Shown: positions 48,101-60,100 of the stretch, piece by piece
Numbering within the stretch: position 1 is the stretch's first letter
Layout of the letters: each line of letters opens with the position of its first letter
DNA from: Phoronis australis
Lineage: Eukaryota; Phoronida; Phoronidae
Reading direction: 5' to 3'
Assembly (NCBI GenBank): GCA_002633005.1
Contig: NMRA01000082.1
Span: 938,716 to 1,002,715 of the forward strand
Length of the DNA stretch: 64,000 nt
Translations under genes and position numbers: made by a program
The notes under the pieces: model-generated
Databases searched by the model: none
Told to the model about the DNA's origin: nothing
What the model saw: only the letters and a program-made list of their open reading frames with translations

Positions 48101-51100
48101 TAAAAAGTCTCCTCATTGTTCTATTTCAGCACCAGATGTCGCTACAACAAAGCCGGTTCCATCAACAGTAAAGACCACAGCAGGAAGTGTTGTTACAACA
48201 GATTCCTTTGTCTGGAACCCACCTACAGGATGTAAGTTGTTGATTTCTGTGAGGCTTTTGATGCCATTTGCTGTCATATGACCAATGTGCATTCCATTCT
48301 TGGTGATAGCATGGGTTTAAAAGTATGGACCAATGCTTATTGCTTATTTTGAAACTTTGCTTTTGTTAGGTTGTAAGTCATTGACTTCTGTAAAGCTTTT
48401 GATTAGGTATACCTTAGTTGTGTTCTCAAAATGCTGTCTGCTGTCAGGTAACCATCATACGTTCTGTTCTTAATGACAGCATCTGTTTAAAAGTATGGGT
48501 GGCCTTATAACTTGGTGATTTATATCTGGCATACATGTAACAATGAGATGAATTTTTTGCCTGTATATGTATGTGGTGTGCATATTTGAAATCACAATGT
48601 GGATTTCAGTGTAAAAATAATATAAGTTCCTTCCGATTAGGTATACCTTTGTTGTGTTCTCAAAATGCTGTCTGCTGTCAGGTATCCATCATACGTTCTG
48701 TTCTTAATGACAGCATCTGTTTAAAAGTATGGGTGGCCTTATAGCTTTGTGATTTACATCTGGCATACACGCAACAATGAGATGAATTTTTTGCCTGAAT
48801 CTGTATGTGGTGTGCGTATCCGAAGTCACAATGTGGATTTCAGTATAAAAATGTAAGCTGCTTTATTAGCAATAAATCTACCTCTGTCAAAATGCAATAA
48901 TATTGATTTAAGCTACGTTCTTCTATAAACCAATCTTGTCTCGGCCTTTACTTAGAAATGATTTCTGCTGTATACTCCTACACACTGTTTTATTTAAACA
49001 TTGATAATATATACCTGTATCCTGACAGTAGTCCTTTATTTGAGTATCTTGTTAATAAGGATCTGTGTACTATTTTTTTATTTTTTCCTTTTTGTCACTG
49101 TGTGGCATTTAAGTTATCAAGATGCTTTAAATATCTGCCATAACCATCGGTGATTTGTTTACTTTGAGTTTCACACAACAATATGGCGCCAGGTGAGCCG
49201 CATGATTTCATGGCTATTTGAAGTAGAATGTCTGATCTCTATCTATGGCTCCAATCACAAAGAATACCATTGGAGAATTGAAGGGGTTGCAGATACGAAC
49301 ATTGAGGTGAAAGAGGGAGGGCATCTAGATGGTATCCGGGGATGGCACGTGTAGGTGCAAAGTTTGACTTGAATGTGTACCCCCCACGGTTTCAGTACTA
49401 TGCCCATGATTGCGTAGTAAATGGTTTTGTGGATTTGCCTGTTCATTTGTTTAATTTCAGTGACATTTGCTGGTAATGTGCCCCGTCCAGGCTCGGACTG
49501 GCAATTGTCCACGATGGGGTCATTCATATTGTCTTCAGTCAACCTGCCAGCTGGTCGACTGGACAGTGTGTTTGCCTACTATTCACTAACCATGCGACCT
49601 TCATTCATTCAACTGTGGAGATGGGCTGGAGGCAATTCATACAAGCTCCTTGTTAGCAAGTATTACTTTGCCACCAAAGTTGGAGAACAAAGGGTAAGTT
49701 TTCCAGTATTCCATCTGATCTCGTTTAAAATCAGAGCTACTTTAGAATATATTACTCCTGAGAAGTTCAGAGGATATGTTTGGCTTAGTCATGAAAGATG
49801 AAAGCTTTTGCACAGTGTCAGGTTATAACATTGCTGATTTAACCCCTGCCGTTCTAAGTTTCCGTCAAGTCCATTAAAAAACATGTTTCTTTGAAGCAGC
49901 TTTCCTTAAAGGGATACAATTGGTTTTAGGGCAGAAAAAATTTTATTAACAAGTCCTTTGTGTTTTTGTGTTTTACTACAAATGGCCAATTCTTGCTGTT
50001 GGCTGCCAGTCAGTCGCAGAAAATAGAGACTGGTGATGTGAGTTAAATATACCTAAAATATTTCCCAAGTGGGGCTTAGATTTTGTAGTGGAGCATGGTA
50101 TGGAGACTGTTTGAATTCTTCTTGGGGCTGATCTTATCATTAATTTTCTCTCTAATGTGTCTTTTTAAGAAATGTTGAGGATATTCTAGCAAATCAAAGT
50201 AAGAACGTTCATGCATGTAAAACCATCACAGAACACTTTTAATCTGACAATAATAGAAACCTGATTGTAAACTGATTCTAGTAAAAAACCTTGTAATGTG
50301 CACAACTTTAGAAATGCGAATAGCCATTGATAGTTTTACATCATTTCCAAGACGATGATGCTTAAATCAGCCTGCCACACTTTTTCAGATTTACTTTGAC
50401 TCTAAGATAACTCTTGACGGAACAGAAAAGATCGGCTTTACACCCGACGTGTCCCAGTGTGCCATTGCTCGTGTGTCTCCCCCTAGTGGTCGGTCTCCAG
50501 ACCGGATTGACAAGTATGAGTTCACTGGCACCAACTACCCGGCAACAGGAAGTAGTTATGCAGTGGCATACTCTGCTGGAGACTCCAGTTATATTTACTC
50601 AATTGGTGTTGCAGTGGACACATGTGAGTATTCCAGTGACACAAGTACTTCCTAATTACCCGTATGTTGATTCTCAGTTCTGTTAGTTTTCAGGAAACAT
50701 TTTGAAAAATATTTACATGGTTTGGAAATTGGCAACCTTCAGTGCAAAAAATTGACTAATTTTGCTGTGGCTTACTGTTTGCTATTTCCTGCCGGGTTTC
50801 ATTCTTAGTTTTGACGAAGTTTGCTAACTCCTTTGTCGAAGACTACTTCATGTTTCTAATAGTACTGGACATATGTTAAAAATATCTGAAATTTAGTGCA
50901 ACTAACAGTTGAACGAGAACTGCCTTTGTTTGCACTGCTGGTATGGGAATCGTGCATGCTAAATAACACCTAAGAGGATGCACAGATACACTGGCATTAG
51001 TCAATATTTGATGAAATTTAGAATCAGTTGACTTGCTGAAACACATTAAATGCAAAGGTTACATCTTTGGTTGCCAGTTGAGCCAAGATGAAGTTCTACG

Positions 51101-54100
51101 GAGATGAGATAAGAAAGTTTTATTTCAGCACCAGATGTCGCTACAACAACAGTAAAGACCACTGCAGGAAGTGATGTTACAACAGATTCCTTTGTCTGGA
51201 ACCCCCCTCCAGGATGTAAGTCGTTTACTAATCTGTAAGGCTTTTGATTAGGTATACCTTTGTTGTGTGCTCAAAATCCTGTCTGCTGTCAGGAATCCAT
51301 CATACGTTCTGTTCTTAATGACAGCATCTGTTTAAAAGTAGGGGTGGCCTTGTAGCTTTGTGATTTACATCTGGCATGCATGTAACAATGAGATGAATTT
51401 TATGCCTGAATCTGTATGTGGTGTGCGTATACGAAGTCACAATGTGGATTTCAGTATAAAAATGTAAGCTCCTTTATTAGCAATAACTCCACCTCTGTCA
51501 AAATGCAATTATTGATTTAAGCTACGTTCTGTTATGAAATCAATCTTGTCTCTGCCCTTACTTAGAAATGATTTCTGCTGTATACTCCTGCACACTGTTT
51601 TTATTTAAACATTGATAATATATACCTGTATTCTGACAGTAATCCTTTATTTGAGTATTCTGTTAATGAGGGTCTGTGTACTATTTTTGTTTTATTTTTT
51701 CCGACTGTGTTTGCATTTAAGTTATCAAGATATTTGTCCACAACCATCGGTGGTTGATTTACAGTGAGTTTCACACAATATGTCACCAGGTGAGCCGCAT
51801 ACTTTTGTGGCTATTTGAAGTAGAACGTCTGATCTCTCTATCTATGGCTCTAATCACAAAGAATACTACAATTGGAGAATTCAAGGGGTTGCAGATAATT
51901 TATGAACTTTGTGGTGAAAGGGAGTGCATGTAGATGGTATCTGGATGGCACTTGTTGGTGCAAAGTTTGTTTTGAATCTGTGCCCCACAGTTTCAGTACT
52001 GTGCCCTTGATTGTGTAGAAAATGGTTTTATGGATTCACAATATGTTTAATTTCAGTGATGTTTGCTGGTAATGTGCCCCGTCCAGGCTCAGACTGGCAA
52101 TTGTCCGCCATGGGGTCATTCATATTGTCTTCAGTCAACCTGCCAGCTGGTCGACTGGACAGTGTGTTTGCCTACTATTCACTAACCATGCGACCTTCAT
52201 TCATTCAACTGTGGAGATGGGCTGGAGGCAATTCATACAAGCTCCTTGTTAGCAAGTATTACTTTGCCACCAAAGTTGGAGAACAGAGGGTAAGTTTTCC
52301 AGTATTTCATCTGGTATAAAAACAGAGCTAGTTCAGAATTTCTTCTGAGAAATTTGGCGTAGTCATGAAAGGTGAAAAACTTGCACAGTGTTAGGGTTAT
52401 AACATTGCTGATGTAACCCTGGCGTTGTAAGTTTGCGTCAAGTGCAATAAAAAGCATGACGTAATTACTTTCAAGTAGCTTTCCTTAAAGGGATGCAATT
52501 TGTTTTAGGGAAGAAAAAGATTTTTAAAAATCCTTTGTGTTTTTGTATTTTGTTGCAAATCACCAATTCTTGCTGTTGGCTGCTTGTCAGTCACAGAAAA
52601 TGGAGACTTCTGACGTAAGTTAACTACACCTAAAACATTTCCCTAGTCGGGCTGAGGTTTTCTAGAAGAGCATGGTATGGCGACTGAATTCTTCTTGGGG
52701 CTGATCTTATTATCAATTTTCTCTCTAGTGTGTCTTTTTCAGAAAGAAGTATAGACGTGTTGAGGATATTTCTGCAAATCAAAATCAGAACATTCATGCA
52801 TGTGAAACTATTACACAACACTTCTAATCTCATAATAATAATAATAAAAACCCTGACCATGAACTGATTCCAGTCAAAGACCTTGTAATGTACTCAAGTT
52901 TAAAAATGCGAATAGCCATTGAAAGTGCTACATCATTTCCAAGACGATGGTGCTTGAATCAGCCTGCCACACTTTTTCAGATTTACTTTGACTCCAAGAT
53001 AACTCTTGACGGAACAGAAAAGATCGGCTTTACACCCGACGTGTCCCAGTGTGCCATTGCTCGTGTGTCTCCCCCTAGTGGTCGGTCTCCAGACCGGATT
53101 GACAGGTATGAGTTCACTGGCACCAACTACCCGGCAACAGGAAGTAGTTATGCAGTGGCGTACTCTGCTGGAGACTCCAGTTACATTTACTCAATTGGTG
53201 TCGCAGTGGACACATGTGAGTATTCCAATATTTCTTAATCGTTAGTGGTGATTGTCTGTTCAGTAAAGCATCACAACTGATTTCAACAAGATTTTCCTCT
53301 TACTCGTATGTCAGTTCATTTAGTTTTCAGGAAACGTTTTGAAAATTATTAAACATGCTTTGGAAGTTGGCAAAATTCGGTGCAAAAAATTTGACTAATT
53401 TTACTGTGGCTTACTGTTTGCTATTTCCCGTCAGGTTTCATTCTGAGTTTTGACGAAGTTTGCTATCTCCTTTGTTGAAGACTACTTCATGTTTCTTATA
53501 GTATTGAACATATGTTTAAATATCTGAAATTGGTGCAAATAACAGTTGAACGAGAACTGCCTTTGTTTGCACCAAAGCCACACGAACTACAGGGTAAACG
53601 ATTACATGAATTGTGCATCCGCTCAGACTTCTCATGGATTTTGTGGACATTTGTCTCATTTTCTCGGACTTATTGTTTTACTGAGGCGGACCTTTTTGCC
53701 CAAATCGCCGTAATGGGGTGGGGGGAAGGCTCAAACGAGTCCCCCCGAGCCCCCTCCCCGAGCTCCCCCCCCCTGGGTACGCCCATGGACTAGAAAGCCT
53801 TGTTTTTGTTCTATGTCAGCACCAGATGTCGCTACCACAACGCCGGTTCCAACAGTAAAGACCACCGCAGGAAGTGTTGTTACAACAGATTCGTTTGTTT
53901 GGAACCCCCCTCCAGGATGTAAGTCGTTAATTTCTGTGAGATTTTTGACGCCATTTGCTGTCGTATGACCAATGTACTCATTCTTTGTGATATGAGTTTA
54001 AAAGTATGGACAATGCTTATTGCTTTGTGAAACTTTGCTTATATCATTCTGTATTCGGTGTGTTATATTCAGAATATCAAGATCATTGACATTTCTTTCT

Positions 54101-57100
54101 CACAAAAACATAATCAAATAAATTAAATGTGGGTGGATAAAGATTTACTTCACGGCCGTAAACATAATGACTTTAAATTGGGTAACCCCCATCTGTCAAG
54201 AACCAACTTTTGATTTTGGCCACTTAGCGAGCAGCTTGTCATCGTGGTGGATTAATTTCAGTTGCTTAGCTACAATACAAGACGAGTAATCGGACAGAAT
54301 ACTGTTTTCCCGTCATGATGGCTAATTCTCTTAACAACAAAATTTGCTCGTAATAACACCTTAAGACAGCAAAATTCTAACGACAGAATGACTTAGGCTA
54401 GCTTCTAACTTTCTGTTAAGTCCTCTTCATGCTTGGTCGTGAGGGAACACTTGACTGGCGATGAATTTGGTCTTTGCTTTGCCGTCATGACTGGAAGTTT
54501 CAGGTTTATTTTTTGTGAATTGTTTTGGCTTGTACTGTATTTTGGCTGCATGGGGGAATTCCAGTCAGTTTATTGTTATTGCAAGTTCCAGTACATAAGA
54601 TCGTCGTGACAAAAGTTTGGAAGCGCAGTACACCTCTGGAATAAAGTTGACGTGTTTGGCAAAGTATCAAAGTAATGGCTTTAAGGGAGGGGACATTTGT
54701 GGTTAATTGTCTTTATTTTAGTGTTAGCGCCTGAGAATTGGAATAACTTTATTACTGTTACGTAACTGTTACATAATATGTTTCCTAGTGGCCTTTGTTG
54801 GCAACCCCCCTCGATCAAGTTCGGACTGGACGTCTTCCACCATGGGGTCATTTCTACTACCATTCGTCCTGCCAGCTGGACGACTGGACAGTGTAATCGC
54901 CTACTATACCCTGACCCTGCGACCTTCTTATATCCAACTGTGGAAGTGGGCCGGTAGTGGCAGTTCATACAAGTTATTAGCCAGCAAATACTACTATGCT
55001 AACAAAGTTGGGGAACAAAGAGTGAGTCAATAATGCTGTGAATAGTTTAGTCTTCCTCTTTTACTCTCTCTCCTAAATCTTTTACTATGTCTTCACTACG
55101 CACCCACATGTACCCACTTACCATGTACCCACCATGCACTCACATGTACTCACCTCACATGTCCCCACTTAGCATGTACCCACCATGCACTCACATGTAC
55201 CCACCTCACATGTCCCCCACATGTACCCACTTACCATGTCCCCACCATGCACTCACATGTACCCACCTCACATGTCCCCCACATGTCCACACTTACTAAC
55301 TATGTCCCCACCATGCTCTTACAGATATTAAGAAGAATGCACATTTGTCATGTCATTTTAAAAGCATTTTTGAACTCTGTATGGCATGCCGATATAGAAA
55401 TCATGTGTTTTCAAATATTTGTTCTTATCTGAGAAATATTTAAATCACTTTTTTACTTTGTCATTAAAGATTGTTGAATTGTTAATTGAACGTTTCATAT
55501 TTTATTTTTCAGATTTACTTTGACTCGCCTATAACTCTGGATGGACGTGAAAAGCTCGGCTTCACCCCTGATCTCACGCAGTGCGCCATTGCTCGAGTGA
55601 CTCCCCCTAGGGGACAGTCGGCAAACTCTATCTACATATATAAATTCACTGGAGCTAATTATCCCAACATTGGAAGCACCTATCCAGTGCAGTATTCTCC
55701 TGATGACTCATCTTTCATGTATTCTATTGGCGTTGCAGTGGACACTTGTAAGCTTTTCAATGTTTACCGTGTTTGTGCGTAGTTGGGCCCTGGCGCATCT
55801 ATGTGAGCCCTGCCTGTATCCGCAATTAGGTGATGCTACTGTGTACGAAACCCTTGTTTACAGGCAAGGCGTGAAATTTGAAAAATAACAAATAGCTTAA
55901 GGTTGGCTTATCTGAAGCAAAATGGTTCATGTATATTTAATTTATCATCTCTTTAAAATAAAAGTGCTATTTACTAATTATACCAAATACACAAAAAGCA
56001 CCTAGTTTGAAACATGCTCATGCAAGCCCATGCATCTCTATGTGGTAAACAGGCAAAAGATTTTTTGGAGAGAACACATTATTTCATATATTGTCATCTG
56101 GGTCCAAACACAGGGATATATGGTATAAATTGCTGTTAGATATCTTATGAATAGTGAAAGGAGATAGTTCAACCAGTATACCAAGTCCTGCCCTAGACTT
56201 AATGAAAATTGGCAGGTTGTCATTTGCGACCGCAAAGTATTGATTTGCCAACTGTAAGCTGACCGATTCTATCAAGGCAGTTCGATTAACACGAGGTACC
56301 TCAATTTTTGTTGGTCATGGAGGAAATTTAAGTGTACAAAACTCAGCTCCTATAAGTTGAAATACCCATGCCTTACATTTGTAAATTGGCCAAAATCTTT
56401 TCAAATGGCATGTTGCATGCAGCTCAACAGGTGTGGTTGGGAAATCATAGTACAGTCAATACTATTCAGCTATTTGGATCTAAGGGTGCAACTCTGTGAC
56501 ACCTCTGTCTGACAAAATAATAAGTTAATAACCAGAATAGATTATAGACAACAGATTCGTAACTCCGACGTTTTCTTGCATAATATTCTAGAGTAGGCGC
56601 CACCCTCTACATATAGCCAAATCAGCATCCGTTTGATGTCTTGCGACGGGAAATTCTTGCATTTATTTTACTGTCCAGTACAAGGATAAAAAATTGACCA
56701 TCTTTAGTAAATGACGTACTTGCCAGTAGTCTGCCAGGTGTCGCTAGCAAGCTTATGCGTAAGATCACAGATTTTGTCCATTGAAAATGTATGGATTTTG
56801 CGGTCCATGTTCTAAGTAGTCTATGCTACAGCCAGGAATTTGGAATTTTCATTTTGGTGTAATATTTACTGTAGTTACCTAACTCCTATAATTGTTAATA
56901 TCCAATCATAAACACAAGATTTGTCTTCGAAAAATGGCATGAAAAAAGGTTTCACTGTAAGAACCTTGTTTATGCTATCATGGATTCGCTTTTGTTTGTG
57001 GAAAATGCTCCTGCATTGTATCCATCACTATCCTGTACGCCACCCCCACTTCTTGTTCTTATAGCTCCTGTTGTGGCAACAACGAAAGCAGCTCCAACGA

Positions 57101-60100
57101 CGACTGTCATTAGAACAACTTCAGGAACTGTGACGACAGATTCATTTGTCTGGAACCCACCTGCTGGGTGTAAGTATTTTACTTTTGTGTCTCCTGTGTG
57201 TTTCCAATATCTCACTGTTTGATTTTAAATCAGCTTATAATTTACAAGGTTGTGTTTTGCGTGTTACCAAACAGATGTTCTGTGTTTCTCAAAATTAAGA
57301 TTTGGAAAAAATGAGCAACACAGTTTCATGTCATTATGGTCCAACTGACAGATTAAGTCGATGTATTAAATGAAAGCTTAATTGTAATTTTTAGATGTCA
57401 AAATTTCATAACTGTTCCACATTACCATTTTTTCATCCTTAATGTTCATTCTACTGACCTTAGAGCGCCAAAGTCACTTATCAATAACCGACTCGGAGGC
57501 ATTACCAGGTCACATGTTGTTGCAATTTATGAATTATTTGCCGGCGACTATTTGTCGACTAAAATTCTATAAACGGGTGGCAGATGTTCTGAATTTGGAA
57601 TATTGGTTTTATTTAATATGTGAATCCCTTACATCACAGTTCATCAGTGACAAGCAAGAGACTCCAGCCACATGTGTGGTGTCACCATTAACAACTGTAA
57701 TGTGTACCGTCTGCTGCACAGTCTCTAATTATTGTTGTTGCAGTGTCATTTGCTGGTAATCCGCCCCGTCCAAGCTCTGATTGGACATCATCCACCATGG
57801 GGTCATACATTCTAACATCAGTGAACCTGCCAGCTGGTCGACTGGACAGTGTGTTTGCCTACTATTCACTAACCATGCGACCTTCATTCATTCAATTGTG
57901 GAGATGGGGTGGAGGCAATTCATACAAGCTCCTTGTTAGCAAGTATTACTTTGCCACCAAAGTTGGAGAACAAAGGGTAAGTGTATTACTTGGTAGCAAA
58001 TACTTTTAATTGTGAGAACATCTAGTGCCTCTAGAGTGCACTTTTGCAAATTTCATTTTCCCATATTTATTAAGTTTCCAAAAAATGTGACTTTTATTTA
58101 GCTCTTATCTAGTCCAGTTGCAAATTCATTGATGTTTGATATATTTCAATAGTACATTGAAGGATCAAAGTTTCATCATTTGTCTTGCCCACACTTTCTA
58201 CCATTGTGTATTCCAACAGCCATTTTCATGTCTTGGATTTTTCTGAAACTTCCAATACATTAAAGATGGAGTGAGCTGAAAAGTTTTTTGTTGTTGAATT
58301 TTGAAAAATGAAAATTGGTCCAGAAACATATAGCTAGTGTGCAGCAGGTGGAGTTTTTGAAAGTTGTCTAATCAATACTGATGTGAAGTGTTAAAAACAG
58401 CAGGATTCAAGAATGTACTTTTTTGATTTTGTTTGAGACTGTTGTTGATATTTTTGTGATTCTTTATACTGTATCCTTTAGGAATGACAATGTACGCACT
58501 TTTATAGAAGATGGATTTTTGTGGCAAAAGCATGTTGACAAAAAATGCCAAGAATGTGCCCGAATCATAATTTTTGTGCTAATCAATCTCTGTTTAGGGT
58601 TAGTAGCAGACGATGTCTGTTTACTTTCACTTTGTCATGATTGCTTTGCAGATTACATTTAATTCGCCAATAACTCTTGATGGCACTGAAAAGATTGGCT
58701 TCACTCCGGATGTCACGCAGTGTGCTATTGGTCAGGTGTCTCCCCCTGGTGGACGATCACCTGACCAGATTTACAAGTATAAATTCTCCAGTACCAACTA
58801 CCCAGCTGTTGGAAGCAGTTATTCTGTGGAATACTCTGCCCCAGACTCACAGTTCTTGTATTCTATTGGTGTTGCAGTAGACACAAGTGAGTGCGCCGAC
58901 TGTTATGTTTTATTTAATCTCCGCTTTTGATTCATGTCTTTTACCATAAAACTATTCTCTGACAGTTAATAAATTTTGTTTCTTACTCAGTTTATTACCA
59001 ATAAAATCAACAGTCTCTTTTACATTTTGGGGATACAACAAAACTTGCTTACTGGCGGTGTTGTTTGTCATTTTCAAATGTATTTTGGCTTGGTTCTTGT
59101 AAACATACGGGACATTACGGAAGATTTCAATTGGTGACATGTAAACAATATCGTAAAAAACAACGCTTGTCACTTCTCTGCAATCAAATTGAAAGCTGGG
59201 GTCCTCTGCAATGACAAAATAACCGTCATAGAAAAATAAAATATTAAAAATGAGCATAAAAGTGAATAATAAATTATAGATTAATATGTCTTTTGGGCGA
59301 AAGATTCTAATCTCATTGCTTGTGCCATTCAATCGTAAAAAAGCTATTAGTGAATTGGGTTACACATGCAAAAATTATCTGTGATGTCTCTGGTTCTTTA
59401 GATTCACTCCTTACCCCAATATGAATGCTGTAAACGTGTTTGGTATAGCTGTCATCGACTTGTTGTAGCTCCTGGCACTAAACCTGTAACAGTGACGACG
59501 TCCCTGGTCACGGTAAAAGCTCCTACCATTCCTACAACAGCTGAGCCATTTACGTGGACGCCACCTGCTGGATGTAAGTTGTCATGATTCTTGTGTGTGA
59601 CACTGTATGAATCATTTTTTATCCCATACGCGTTGAATCTGTCGAGGACGTTCCATATTCACCTCCCACACTACTTCAACAGTGACCTCTGACATGGAAA
59701 GTTCGAAAGGTAGGTCAGCGTCAACTTGACGTCGTTAGCCAGTTAGATCATCAACATTTCGGAAAATGGCACTTTTTTATTGCCCATCTTACCAGAGATT
59801 ATCTTTTTTATTTTTATTTTTATTATCTGTATTCACTGTATTTACTTGTAATTCTATTTGTCATAATAAATGACCTTATACATGTATCGCCTACCTCGGT
59901 CTCCTTTTCATCTCTAATAACGAGCTTGCGACGCACGTATCATTTATCCATTATTTGGGATATTTGTCGATCATAAATACTATGTCGTCTACAACTCAGG
60001 CGTCGATTTCTCTGTAACTACAATATCAAATGTTGTAAAATTTAACTAATTTCAGAAGATGTTAAAAGTTCAATGCAAAGTTACCTTAAAGTTTTTTCTT

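Noticed and set aside
55087-55299. 70-codon His/Pro/Met-rich frame
   Set aside because: A translation of the CACATGT minisatellite inside an intron.
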